A DNA stretch of 41,317 nucleotides from the NCBI RefSeq assembly GCF_014164505.1, contig NZ_JACJFI010000008.1, positions 1-41,317 on the forward strand. Reading direction: 5' to 3'. The position numbers were made by a program, and so were the translations under genes. Shown piece after piece: positions 25,423 to 33,544 of this stretch. The DNA comes from Shewanella sp. SG41-4. GTDB taxonomy: Bacteria > Pseudomonadota > Gammaproteobacteria > Enterobacterales > Shewanellaceae. The stretch's first letter is position 1; the number at the start of each line of letters is the position of its first letter. The notes below the pieces were generated by a model. That model made no database searches. It was given only the letters and a program-made list of their open reading frames with translations, and was not told the DNA's origin.

Positions 25423-26568
25423 ATGTTTACCAATGATAAATTAACTGAACTCAATGACACTATTTCTCGTGTGACTAAATTAACAAACTCATTCGCTAAA
25501 TTTCCCAGCGCGATAAAAATACCATTGCGAGTTGAGGTTGAACCACAATCCAACTCATCAGCAACAGATGTCATTTTTGATACCACTTTTAATGCAACTT
25601 TTGATGCCACCTCAGCAAGCCATAATGGCAAAATGGCAGTAGCAGATAACCTACAAATTAGCACCTTGCTCAATGTGATCACCGCGATTTCAGAAGCGAT
25701 TTTTGTGATTAATTCTGCTGGCGTCATTGAGATGATCAATCCGTTAGGCGCTAAATTATTCGGTGCCCCAGCCGAAATGTTAATCGGTCAAACCTGGACC
25801 GATTATCTACAAAGCCCTTTTAAAGATGAGTATCTATCTTTATTTACCTTGTGGAACAGCGCCAGCGGTCAGGCCAATAAAGTGACTCAGTTTAATCATG
25901 GCCCTAAAGAAATTATCATTAATCGCGCCGACAGCACGTTACTCGAAGCAGACTTATCATTGTCATGTTTACCGTCGATGCAGATAGGTTCTGAGCCGTT
26001 ATTTATTGGCATCATGCATAATCTCACAACCCATAAAGCTGAGTACAACAAACTGCGCCACTTAGCACATACCGACAAATTAACCGGCCTTGCCAATCGT
26101 CACGCTTTTGATGATGCCTTGCAAACCAACTGGAACGACAGCATTAACCACGACCAACCGCTGTGTTTAATCATTATCGATGTCGATTATTTTAAAATGT
26201 TTAATGACCAGTATGGTCATGTTAACGGTGATAAATGTTTGCAAAAAATTGCTCAAGTACTGGCAGAGGTGCTCCCGTCTAACAATGCGATGGCTGCCCG
26301 TTATGGTGGTGAAGAGTTTGTCGTCATTTTACCCAACAGCAATCCGTTAACTGCAGAATACATTGCCAAAAATATTCAACGTCGTATTAACCAGTTAACC
26401 TTTACCGACATAGGGTTACCTGCACAAACCAAAATCAGTGTCAGCCAAGGCATAGCCTGTGAACGCAGTGGCCAATACCGCACGCCAACCGCACTGGTTT
26501 GCGCAGCAGACACAGCACTTTACCGCGCAAAATCAACAGGCCGTAACCGCATTAATATGAGTAGCTAA
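25423..26568 (+). CDS. Soluble PAS-GGDEF diguanylate cyclase without I-site
   Basis: A 381-residue cytosolic protein. Residues 1-80 are a variable N-terminal region with a Thr/Phe-rich stretch (FDTTFNATFDATSAS). A PAS domain spans about 82-205 (AISEAIFVINSAGVIEMINP), then GGDEF at about 213-381 with active-site GGEEF (295-299). The usual RxxD I-site five residues before it is absent (SNNA instead), so feedback inhibition by c-di-GMP is not expected, in contrast to the other cyclase in this window. AGGGA seven bases upstream supports the start. It converges with the AlkB-like operon and has no obvious partner gene. Confidence 0.9.
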   Translation: MFTNDKLTELNDTISRVTKLTNSFAKFPSAIKIPLRVEVEPQSNSSATDVIFDTTFNATFDATSASHNGKMAVADNLQISTLLNVITAISEAIFVINSAGVIEMINPLGAKLFGAPAEMLIGQTWTDYLQSPFKDEYLSLFTLWNSASGQANKVTQFNHGPKEIIINRADSTLLEADLSLSCLPSMQIGSEPLFIGIMHNLTTHKAEYNKLRHLAHTDKLTGLANRHAFDDALQTNWNDSINHDQPLCLIIIDVDYFKMFNDQYGHVNGDKCLQKIAQVLAEVLPSNNAMAARYGGEEFVVILPNSNPLTAEYIAKNIQRRINQLTFTDIGLPAQTKISVSQGIACERSGQYRTPTALVCAADTALYRAKSTGRNRINMSS

Positions 26569-26580
26569 TATCTATTAGCT
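26563..26580. terminator. Weak AT-rich hairpin between convergent genes
   Basis: AGCTAATA-TC-TATTAGCT overlaps the stop codon of the diguanylate cyclase and can form a 7-bp stem with a 4-base loop. It lies in the 36-bp space between convergent stops and is the only candidate terminator there. The following T-tract is very short. Confidence 0.35.
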
Positions 26581-26604
26581 TCTAAACAATCATCAAACAA
26601 AGGG

Positions 26605-27762
26605 TTAACAACACGCTTGGTAAGCGGCTATACCACTTTGTTGATTAGCCTGCTGGGCCATATTATATTCAGCTGGCGTGGCAAAATGTGCATCCCAATG
26701 TTGTAATTTGGGCAGCATAAGTCGATGCCATAAAGGCGGAATGAGGGTCAATACAAAGGTACTAAGGTAACCGCCAATCATTTGCGGTGCATCGGGATAA
26801 GGCGATAACTGATGGTAAGGTAACTGTCCTTGAGCGTGATGATGTGAATGTCGGGTTAAGTTAAACATTGCCCACGAGCTTACCCGCTTATTGGTATTCC
26901 AAGAATGATGAGGTTTTACTGGCGAGTTAAGTTCGCGAACCAAACCATAATGCTCCATGTAATTGACTATCTCTAAAGTCGCTTTAGCCCATAACGCCAT
27001 TAATACAAAAAAGCTTAACCCCTGCCAACCCGCAAGCCAAAATACCCACACCATAATAGCGACACTCATAGCGTAACCTCGTAACGCTTTATTGTGCCAA
27101 CTCCATACCGCTAACTGTTTACGCACCAGCCTTTGTTGCTCAATGTGCCACGCACTAATATTGCCCTTAATGGTCGAAATAATAATATGTGCATAAACAC
27201 CACGACCACGAGGAGCGGTAGCAGGATCGTTCAAGGTACTAACGTATTTATGGTGGCCATATACATGTTCAATGGCAAAGTTAGCATCAAAGCTAAATGC
27301 CAATAACCAGCGTCCAATCAATAATGACACCGGCTGCCAAGTACGATGGGTTAGCTCATGGCCTGTAATCGTCGCCATTACGCCAACCACTAAGCCCAAA
27401 TAAATCACCATCACCCCATATTGAATCATGCTGGTGTTTTGCCTTGCTAACACAGTGTCATACCCCGTAAAACGAGTGACCCATGCGCCATATTGGCCAA
27501 TATCTTGGCTGGCAAATTGCCAGCAACACACAAACACTAATATCACAGTCAATGGCAGCGCCAACCACAATTGCCACGTAAGCAATGCCGGATAGCGATA
27601 TTGTGGCGTCGCGGTATCATCACCAAACACGATGTCACCACCCAAATACACCGCAACCCAAATAGCAAAGCCAATGCTGATATAGGTTCCACCCAAAGTG
27701 ATGCTGATAATAGCGATCACAGCCATAAGATGAAACGACATAAATTTAAGGTATTTAAACAT
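26605..27762 (-). CDS. AlkB/XylM-like membrane di-iron monooxygenase
   Basis: A 385-residue integral membrane oxygenase of the alkane 1-monooxygenase / fatty-acid desaturase superfamily. All histidine boxes expected for the di-iron site are present: GHELTHRT, HVYGHHKYV and RHSHHHAQGQLPYHQL, plus NYMEHYGL. Six or so membrane helices surround them. It would hydroxylate a terminal methyl group of an alkane, xylene-like or lipid substrate using electrons from the ferredoxin encoded just upstream (10 bp). The ATG at 27762 lies seven bases from AAGGA; the one two codons earlier is too close. A divergent AraC regulator probably responds to the substrate, which is unknown. Confidence 0.87.
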   Translation of the reverse strand: MFKYLKFMSFHLMAVIAIISITLGGTYISIGFAIWVAVYLGGDIVFGDDTATPQYRYPALLTWQLWLALPLTVILVFVCCWQFASQDIGQYGAWVTRFTGYDTVLARQNTSMIQYGVMVIYLGLVVGVMATITGHELTHRTWQPVSLLIGRWLLAFSFDANFAIEHVYGHHKYVSTLNDPATAPRGRGVYAHIIISTIKGNISAWHIEQQRLVRKQLAVWSWHNKALRGYAMSVAIMVWVFWLAGWQGLSFFVLMALWAKATLEIVNYMEHYGLVRELNSPVKPHHSWNTNKRVSSWAMFNLTRHSHHHAQGQLPYHQLSPYPDAPQMIGGYLSTFVLTLIPPLWHRLMLPKLQHWDAHFATPAEYNMAQQANQQSGIAAYQACC

Positions 27763-27772
27763 GGCCATGTCC

Positions 27773-28102
27773 TTATGCTTGCGGTTCGTCAGCTAAAGGA
27801 CGCTGGCGTAAATTAACGTGAATGTTCACATCAGTTTTAGGCAGACTCTGACAGGCCAAAATCATTCCTTGAGCGATGGCTTCAGCCGATAAAACATATG
27901 CGCTGTCGGTTAATTGTTTCACTTCGCCAGCAACCAACTTGCATCGACAAGCACCGCAACTGCCTACTCGGCAATGATGCGGAAAGGCTATATTGGCGGC
28001 CAACGCGGCGGTTAAAAGAGAGTGTTTAACGCTAGTTTGCGCTATCACTATTTCATCATTAATGGTTAGGCTAACCGTTTTGGCAGTAAACATAGACAAC
28101 AT
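27773..28102 (-). CDS. Plant-type 2Fe-2S ferredoxin
   Basis: A 109-residue ferredoxin with the CX4CX2C-X31-C pattern: C44, C49, C52 (HHCRVGSCGACRCKL) and C84 (MILACQSLP). This is the arrangement in the ferredoxin domains of oxygenase reductases such as XylA. There is no attached flavin/NADH domain, so a separate reductase must supply electrons. It precedes the AlkB-like gene in one operon and is its probable electron donor, replacing the rubredoxin usual for AlkB. The ATG at 28102 is six bases from AAGGA; the upstream ATG abuts it. Confidence 0.9.
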   Translation of the reverse strand: MLSMFTAKTVSLTINDEIVIAQTSVKHSLLTAALAANIAFPHHCRVGSCGACRCKLVAGEVKQLTDSAYVLSAEAIAQGMILACQSLPKTDVNIHVNLRQRPLADEPQA

Positions 28103-28243
28103 ACGCATTCCTTGGTGATTAAAGGTTTACTGTACGCCAACCAGAAATATAACAAAGAGGGAAGAATGGACATTAAGGGGTCATTAATAGACAAGCACAG
28201 CAAAATCCGTTACAACTAACTCAAAGCCATTAATAAGATTGCT

Positions 28244-29248
28244 ATGCAGCTGCTTCCTGTATTTTACTTAAACCAAGTGTATCAACAGCTGCGCCTGTGG
28301 GAATGCAATGTCGATATATGGCTAGCCCATAACGGCCTTATGCTTGAACAACTACAAGACCCACACTTTCAAGTGAGTTTTGATGATTATCAACGGTTAA
28401 TAACCTCTGCAATTCATCTATCGGCACGACCTGACTTAGGTTTACATGTCGGCAGCCGAATAGGCATTAACACCCATGGTATGATGGGATTTGCCATCCT
28501 TAATAGCAGTACCCTTAAACAAGCTGTTGATATATTGAAGCAATTTATCAATACACGCACACCATTGGTTAATGTTAATACCCATGAAACCGCCAGCAGT
28601 ATGGTTATCACACTGCAAGCGATACAACCATTGGGCGTGATTCAACAACCGTTTATGGATGCTTTGCTCGTCACCATTGCCAACTTGTTACAACAAACCA
28701 CCCCGTTGTCACCTGCAATAAGCCAGGTTAATTTGGGGTTCGCAGCACCAGCCTATTGGCAGCAATACTCCGCATTACTCAAAGTACCAGTGCATTTTAA
28801 TCAAGCCAGCACCCAGCTAATATTAACTCAAGCATCATTAAATCAACGCTTAGATATGGCCGATCCCAGCTCGTTTATTCAAGCCAAACAATGGTGTATT
28901 AACGAACTTAAAAAACTTGATTTACAGCAAAGCCTTAGCGATAAGTTGTATCAGTATTTACTACAAAGTCCGATGCCACTACCAAGCTTAAGCGATACAG
29001 CCACGCATTTTAATATGACCCCACGGACTCTTCATCGCCATTTAACTCAACAACAAACAAGCTATAAGAACATTGTCGCGTCGGTGAATCACCATATTGC
29101 GAAGCAATACTTATCGCAATCTAGTGGCAGTATTAAGCTGTTGGCATATCAATTAGGTTATGTTGATGTGGCTAACTTTCGACGGGCATTTAAACGCTGG
29201 CAAGGCACCACACCCAGTGAATACCGCCAGCAAAAAAGAGTAAAATGA
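28244..29248 (+). CDS. AraC-family transcriptional regulator
   Basis: A 334-residue regulator. The N-terminal part (about 1-200) resembles the arabinose-binding-like domain of the OruR/ArgR-type AraC subgroup (LHVGSRIGINTHGMMGFAIL). The C-terminal double helix-turn-helix covers about 235-330 (LSDTATHFNMTPRTLHRHL, and LAYQLGYVDVANFRRAFKRW with the signature GTTPSEYR). It is divergent from the ferredoxin/AlkB-like operon across 141 bp, and similar AraC proteins activate alkane and xylene oxygenase genes. Effector and operator are not identified. No strong Shine-Dalgarno precedes the ATG, but homology begins close to it. Confidence 0.88.
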   Translation: MQLLPVFYLNQVYQQLRLWECNVDIWLAHNGLMLEQLQDPHFQVSFDDYQRLITSAIHLSARPDLGLHVGSRIGINTHGMMGFAILNSSTLKQAVDILKQFINTRTPLVNVNTHETASSMVITLQAIQPLGVIQQPFMDALLVTIANLLQQTTPLSPAISQVNLGFAAPAYWQQYSALLKVPVHFNQASTQLILTQASLNQRLDMADPSSFIQAKQWCINELKKLDLQQSLSDKLYQYLLQSPMPLPSLSDTATHFNMTPRTLHRHLTQQQTSYKNIVASVNHHIAKQYLSQSSGSIKLLAYQLGYVDVANFRRAFKRWQGTTPSEYRQQKRVK

Positions 29249-29266
29249 CATTCGATTTAGGAACAT

Positions 29267-29390
29267 AAGTGACTAAGCACTAACTAAACACTAAGTGATT
29301 AACTAAACACTATGTAACTAAACACTAAGTGATTAACTAAACACGAAGTGATTAACTAAGCCCTAAGTAAGTAACTAAGCTATTAACTAA
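29267..29390. repeat. 19-bp tandem repeat (minisatellite-like)
   Basis: The unit CACTAAGTGATTAACTAAA is exact at 29289-29307 and 29323-29341. Variants follow at 29342-29360 and 29361-29379, each 19 bp. Shortened copies lie at 29278-29288 and 29308-29322. The array sits between the stop codons of the convergent AraC and BASS genes. Units differ in several bases, so it is an ageing array rather than a fresh expansion. Confidence 0.85.
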
Positions 29391-29429
29391 CCGACAAAAT
29401 CCGTTAATTAATAGCACTAATGTAATTAG

Positions 29430-30308
29430 CTAGATTGAACTGTATTTTTTTTGGTTTCTAGCATAACGGGCATACGCGATTAACAAGCCAGCCCCTAAAT
29501 ACATCGTTAAACTATACACTCCAGCCACCACAGCATAGCTCGGGGCTTGCAGTAAACTAATGCAAATAAGCATTGCCATAGTGGAGTTTTGTAAACCAAT
29601 TTCAATGGCCAACGTTAGGCTATCTTTATGGCTTAATTTGAATATCTTGGCAGTAATTACGCCCACCATCATGGCAATCAAATTTAACAACATGCATGCA
29701 ATAAACACCTCGTTAAAAGCGTCGCTGATAATGTCACGTTCTTGAATCACTACCCCAGTAATCATCAACAATAAAAACACTAATGCAAAGCGCCTAAAAT
29801 ACACCTCAACCTTCACAGCCCAATCGCGATAATAACGCCGCACAATCATGCCAAACATAATCGGTAGCAAGGTAATCACCAATAACCCTAATGAAATGCT
29901 ACTTAACGACACCTCAATATCATGGTTTTCACTAAAATAACTAACCGCAAATTGGATGATAAACGGCGCGGTAAAGACACACATAATGCTACTCAGTGCA
30001 GTCAAACTCACTGACAATGCCAAATTCGCTTTGGCTAAGTGGCTAATTACATTTGAGGTAGTCCCACCAGGACAGGCTGCCAAAATCATTAACCCTACCG
30101 ACATCGCTGGCGATAAATCTATTAGTAAACATAGAGTAAAAGCCAGCAAGGGCAACACGATGATTTGGCCTATAAAGCCGCCAATAATCGGCATGGGAGT
30201 TTGCCACAAACGTAAAAAATCAAACTGGGTTAAGCTTAATCCCATGCCAAACATAATAAACGCCAGCGCAAGTGGCAGCAGTATTTCGGTAATAATCGAA
30301 CCTGTCAT
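29430..30308 (-). CDS. Bile acid:sodium symporter family (BASS) transporter
   Basis: A 292-residue membrane protein with nine to ten hydrophobic segments. The BASS signature region is clear: LMILAACPGGTTSNVISHLAKANLALSVSL is split by the discontinuous helix crossing PGGTTSN, and a second crossing motif GLQNSTMAML follows later. Members carry bile acids or small organic acids with sodium. The ATG at 30308 has AGGA ten bases upstream; the ATG four codons earlier overlaps that sequence. A hairpin lies just before the ribosome-binding site. It is on the same strand as the class II aldolase-like gene 136 bp upstream; whether they share a pathway is unknown. Confidence 0.87.
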   Translation of the reverse strand: MTGSIITEILLPLALAFIMFGMGLSLTQFDFLRLWQTPMPIIGGFIGQIIVLPLLAFTLCLLIDLSPAMSVGLMILAACPGGTTSNVISHLAKANLALSVSLTALSSIMCVFTAPFIIQFAVSYFSENHDIEVSLSSISLGLLVITLLPIMFGMIVRRYYRDWAVKVEVYFRRFALVFLLLMITGVVIQERDIISDAFNEVFIACMLLNLIAMMVGVITAKIFKLSHKDSLTLAIEIGLQNSTMAMLICISLLQAPSYAVVAGVYSLTMYLGAGLLIAYARYARNQKKYSSI

Positions 30309-30325
30309 TGGGAGTAACATCCTTG

Positions 30326-30347
30326 CCCGCTAAACAGGTTTAGCGGG
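30326..30347 (-). other. Hairpin next to the BASS ribosome-binding site
   Basis: CCCGCTAAA (30326-30334) and TTTAGCGGG (30339-30347) form a perfect 9-bp stem with a 4-base loop. On the minus strand it ends about two bases before the Shine-Dalgarno (AAGGA) of the BASS gene. No U-run follows, so attenuation of translation or RNA stability is more likely than termination. Confidence 0.5.
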
Positions 30348-30444
30348 TATCATAAGCTTCAGTACAGAATACGTTCTTGCGAAATATGACTGCATGAATA
30401 CGGTTTTATCAAAATCAAACCGCCCTTTGGCGTCGTTAACAGGC

Positions 30445-31260
30445 TTAATCTAAAAAGCTATTGTCTTGTGCCAACATGACCTGATACAAAGGTTGAAAAT
30501 TACCCCAAGTCACTAAATCAGAACCATTAACTTGACGAGTTTTAGTCGCAATTTCATGGCCAATCAATTTAAGTTCACCCGCCGCCTGTGCCAATAACTG
30601 GCTATGGCAGCAACTGTCTAACATGACAAAATTAGCCGTTGCCGCATCCACAGACTTACCCACAGTGAGTAAGCCATGGTTTTGTAAGATAACCGCAGCA
30701 TGGCCTTGTAGCGCCTCTGCAATCATGTCGCCTTCAGATAAATCAGCGACCACGCCGGTAAAGGTGTCAAAAATGCTGTGGTTTTCATAAAACATACAGG
30801 CATCTTGAGAGATAGGTTTAAGTAACTCACCTAATGATGAAAATGCACGCCCATAAGTGGTATGGGCATGGGCCACTGCGTTGACATCGGGGCGCGCATG
30901 GTGAATACGCGAATGGATAGCAAATGCGGCATTATTGATTGGGTGCTTGCCCTCCAAAATATTGCCTTTATGATCAACACGCACTAAATCTGATGCTTTA
31001 ATTTTAGAAAAATGCACCGCTAATGGATTAACCCAAAATGACTCAGGATCAATACAATCACGCAAGGTAATGTGCCCCGCTAAACCCTCATCAAATCGGT
31101 AATGGGCAAATACCCTAAATGCCGCGGCTAAGCGCTGTTTTTCATATTGTTGTTGCTGTTGTTTGTTATCAAATTTTGGCGGTAGCGGCATTGGATACTT
31201 ATCAGTACCAATAGTCATTTTTTGAATTTGCTGTGCTTGAGTGTCATTTATAGCGGTCAT
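30445..31260 (-). CDS. Class II aldolase/adducin domain protein
   Basis: A 271-residue protein of the class II aldolase/adducin family. Zinc-binding histidines appear in VAHAHTTYG and near the C-terminal NHGLLTVG; the substrate-phosphate region is GHITLRDC near residue 62. Members are fuculose/ribulose-phosphate aldolases or epimerases, but this longer cytosolic subgroup with a 35-residue Gln-rich lead (DNKQQQQQYEKQR) is often of unknown substrate. The divergent LysR regulator at 31352 probably controls it. The weak upstream sequence does not decide the start; M1 is kept because a homologous-looking segment starts soon after. Confidence 0.83.
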   Translation of the reverse strand: MTAINDTQAQQIQKMTIGTDKYPMPLPPKFDNKQQQQQYEKQRLAAAFRVFAHYRFDEGLAGHITLRDCIDPESFWVNPLAVHFSKIKASDLVRVDHKGNILEGKHPINNAAFAIHSRIHHARPDVNAVAHAHTTYGRAFSSLGELLKPISQDACMFYENHSIFDTFTGVVADLSEGDMIAEALQGHAAVILQNHGLLTVGKSVDAATANFVMLDSCCHSQLLAQAAGELKLIGHEIATKTRQVNGSDLVTWGNFQPLYQVMLAQDNSFLD

Positions 31261-31351
31261 GTTGAGTCTACTTTTATTAGTTTAGTTTGACTTTAATTTA
31301 ACCAAGCCTAAAATAAATTCAAATGATACTAAATCATAGATAACTATTAAT

Positions 31352-32257
31352 ATGCTGCATAGTAAGATTGATTTAAACTTATTCCTCATTATGAGTACGG
31401 TATATCAGCACGGCAGCATTACTGCTGCGGCCAGTAAACTGCACCTTACACAACCCGCTGTAAGCCATGCTATTGCTCGGTTACGCGACAAATTTAACGA
31501 CCCATTGTTTGTCCGCCATGGCCGTAAAATGGTACCAACAGCCTTATGCCAAAAAATCATTCCCGACGTGCAACAAGCGCTGCTGTTACTCAATAATACC
31601 GTTAGCCAACCCGCGACATTTGACATACAACAGCACAAACGCGAGATAAAACTAGGCTTAAGAGACATATTAGAGTCAATGTTCTTTCCTATTCTTATGC
31701 CCGATTTACTCAATAACACCCCCAATATCACCCTAAACAGTCGTCAAATTAAACGCACTGAACTTGAGCCGTCACTGGCGCAGCAAAGTTTAGATATTGT
31801 TATCGATGTACTGATGCCAACCCATAAAGATATTTGCAATACTCTAATATGCAGCGAACGATTTTCATTAGTGTGCCGCCGAAACCATCCGATTTTACAG
31901 CAGCACACCCTCGCCAATTATGCCGCCGCATCTCATGCATTAGTGAGCTTAAAAGACTTCAGCATCGACACCGTCGACATGGCGCTTGCCCATCAAGGCG
32001 TTAGCCGTAATATTGCATTACGTTGCGAGCATTACTTTGCCGCCATCAGTGTGATCTGCCAATCAGATTTGATCATGACCATGCCAAACACCTACGCCAT
32101 GTTGCTACAACAAACCATGCCCATTGTGGTGTCGCCATTACCCTTTGAAGTGCCAGAATTGGCGGTACACATGTATTGGCATCAACAAGCTCAAGACGAT
32201 CCGGTAAACCAATGGATCAGAAACAAATTGCTTAATATCTCAGCCCAGTTGTTTTAG
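31352..32257 (+). CDS. LysR-family transcriptional regulator
   Basis: A 301-residue LysR-type protein. The winged helix spans about residues 5-65 (HGSITAAASKLHLTQPAVSHAIARL, then DPLFVRHGRKMVPT), in the pattern of the NodD/PnbR-like branch. The effector domain follows from about 90. It is divergent from the class II aldolase-like gene across 91 AT-rich base pairs, so it probably regulates that gene. No Shine-Dalgarno is evident before the ATG, and no clear dyad operator stands out in the gap. The effector is unknown. Confidence 0.9.
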   Translation: MLHSKIDLNLFLIMSTVYQHGSITAAASKLHLTQPAVSHAIARLRDKFNDPLFVRHGRKMVPTALCQKIIPDVQQALLLLNNTVSQPATFDIQQHKREIKLGLRDILESMFFPILMPDLLNNTPNITLNSRQIKRTELEPSLAQQSLDIVIDVLMPTHKDICNTLICSERFSLVCRRNHPILQQHTLANYAAASHALVSLKDFSIDTVDMALAHQGVSRNIALRCEHYFAAISVICQSDLIMTMPNTYAMLLQQTMPIVVSPLPFEVPELAVHMYWHQQAQDDPVNQWIRNKLLNISAQLF

Positions 32258-32421
32258 CTTCTTTTAAATCGTTAGTAAGTCATAAATAAACCGTAAGAAA
32301 TAAATCGCAGAAAATAGTCAAAAATAAAAACCCTTTTTCATTTTTGTACCGTTTACACTCATAACAGACCTACTTTTCCTGTGTTAAAACAGTATTTAGC
32401 TAACCATTAGCGGAGTTATCA

Positions 32422-33138
32422 ATGAACAAAACATTAATCACTAGCATTATTTCTACCTCATTATTTGCCTTAACCGCCACCAGCAGTTTATCGACAGTGC
32501 AAGCGGCTGAACTCAGTTTTGCTCATATTGAAACAGTAGGAACCAGTACCATTGAAGCCGAAGCAGACATGGCTATTATCAATGTTCAAGTATCTATAGA
32601 AGCCGATAGCGCTAAAGCCGCTAAAGACAAAGCCGACGAAGCCGTCAGCCAATTTATGCAACGGTTACTCAAGGCTGGAGTCGACAAAAAACACATTCAA
32701 AGTGCTAATTTACAACTCAACCCACAATATACGTATGTGCAAAATGAACCTCGAAAACTCACGGGTTATAGCGCAAGTCGTCAAATGACCATTACCGTAA
32801 TTGATCTAAATCGGTTAAATGAGCTACTCGACAGCGCCTTGGTTGAAGGGATTAATAATGTTAATAATATCGAACTAAAATCCAGCCAAGAAGCCAATAT
32901 TATTGCCCAGGCTCGCCAAGCAGCCATTACCGATGCTCAGCAAAAAGCACAGTCACTTGCAAAAGGCTTTGGTGAACAAATTGCTGGGGTATGGGAGGTA
33001 AGATACTTTCCGCAGCAAGCCAATCAGCCAGAAATGTACCGCGCCAGCATGAAAATGAATGCCGATGTGGCGCAAACTTATCAGCAAGGCCAAGTTAACA
33101 TTAGCGACAGAGTTGAAGTGGTTTTTAGATTGAAATAG
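32422..33138 (+). CDS. Periplasmic SIMPL-domain protein (YggE-like)
   Basis: A 238-residue exported protein. Residues 1-28 are a signal peptide ending VQAAEL. The rest is one SIMPL (DUF541) domain: VGTSTIEAEADMAIINVQVSIEA, then the helix AAKDKADEAVSQFMQRL, LQLNPQYTY, LTGYSASRQMTITV and AAITDAQQKAQSLAKGFG. E. coli YggE is linked to oxidative-stress tolerance, but its mechanism is unclear. GGAG seven bases upstream fixes the start. The gene appears monocistronic with a terminator 9 bp after its stop. Confidence 0.88.
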   Translation: MNKTLITSIISTSLFALTATSSLSTVQAAELSFAHIETVGTSTIEAEADMAIINVQVSIEADSAKAAKDKADEAVSQFMQRLLKAGVDKKHIQSANLQLNPQYTYVQNEPRKLTGYSASRQMTITVIDLNRLNELLDSALVEGINNVNNIELKSSQEANIIAQARQAAITDAQQKAQSLAKGFGEQIAGVWEVRYFPQQANQPEMYRASMKMNADVAQTYQQGQVNISDRVEVVFRLK

Positions 33139-33146
33139 CAATAAAC

Positions 33147-33175
33147 AAGCAGGTTGAACTTGATTCAGCCTGCTT
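33147..33175 (+). terminator. Terminator after the SIMPL gene
   Basis: AAGCAGGTTGAA (33147-33158) pairs with TTCAGCCTGCTT (33164-33175) around CTTGA, with a single G:U position. TGTTG follows rather than a long U-run, so efficiency may be moderate. Confidence 0.7.
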
Positions 33176-33333
33176 TGTTGTAACAGCAATGAATCCACTC
33201 ATCGCCACCCACTGTCTACAATCATGAACAATGACAACAAACCATCACTCACCTAGCAATATTTACGACATAAAACCATAAGTAATTAATTGTTTATTAT
33301 AACATTAACATAAAATACACATTTAATCGCAAT

Positions 33334-33355
33334 AAAAATGATCTAAGTCACATCT
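33334..33355. promoter_or_regulatory. CRP-like binding site
   Basis: AAAAATGATCTAAGTCACATCT matches the symmetric CRP consensus (AAATGTGA-N6-TCACATTT) at 17 of 22 positions by my count, with the TCACA half exact. It is about 190 bp before the formate dehydrogenase-like gene. In Shewanella CRP controls many anaerobic respiratory genes, so activation of this gene is plausible. The wider gap 33139-33544 contains this site, the terminator at 33147, the hairpin at 33405, and no other gene. Confidence 0.55.
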
Positions 33356-33404
33356 GAAAATCACTCCTCAAATTAAACTCGATGCATAGACTGTGGATGC
33401 GAGT

Positions 33405-33428
33405 GCCAGATTATCAACATAATCTGGC
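33405..33428 (+). other. Perfect leader hairpin before the formate dehydrogenase-like gene
   Basis: GCCAGATTAT (33405-33414) and ATAATCTGGC (33419-33428) form a perfect 10-bp stem with a CAAC tetraloop. It lies between the CRP-like site and the start codon, so it should be in the 5' untranslated leader. No U-run follows; it may stabilise the mRNA or be part of a regulatory structure. Confidence 0.6.
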
Positions 33429-33544
33429 GTTGCTGACATTAACACCACCTTAGGTTTAGTTGTTTGCCCTTATGACACCCTACTCGTCCCATCCTCAAAG
33501 GCATTAGACTTTGCCAGTGACTCAAAAAATAAAAAGGCTTTGCA

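Noticed and set aside
27762-27768. Twin ATG pattern at several genes (AAGGA abutting a first ATG, second ATG 6-10 bases on)
   Set aside because: It arises because the AAGGA sequence can run into an ATG; the better-spaced internal ATG is the likely start, so no special mechanism is needed.
29267-29390. Tandem repeat considered as a CRISPR array
   Set aside because: Units are directly adjacent with no spacers, they are not palindromic in the CRISPR manner, and no cas gene is near.
33405-33428. Leader hairpin considered as a molybdenum-cofactor riboswitch
   Set aside because: The stem is isolated; the larger multi-stem consensus of that RNA is not present.
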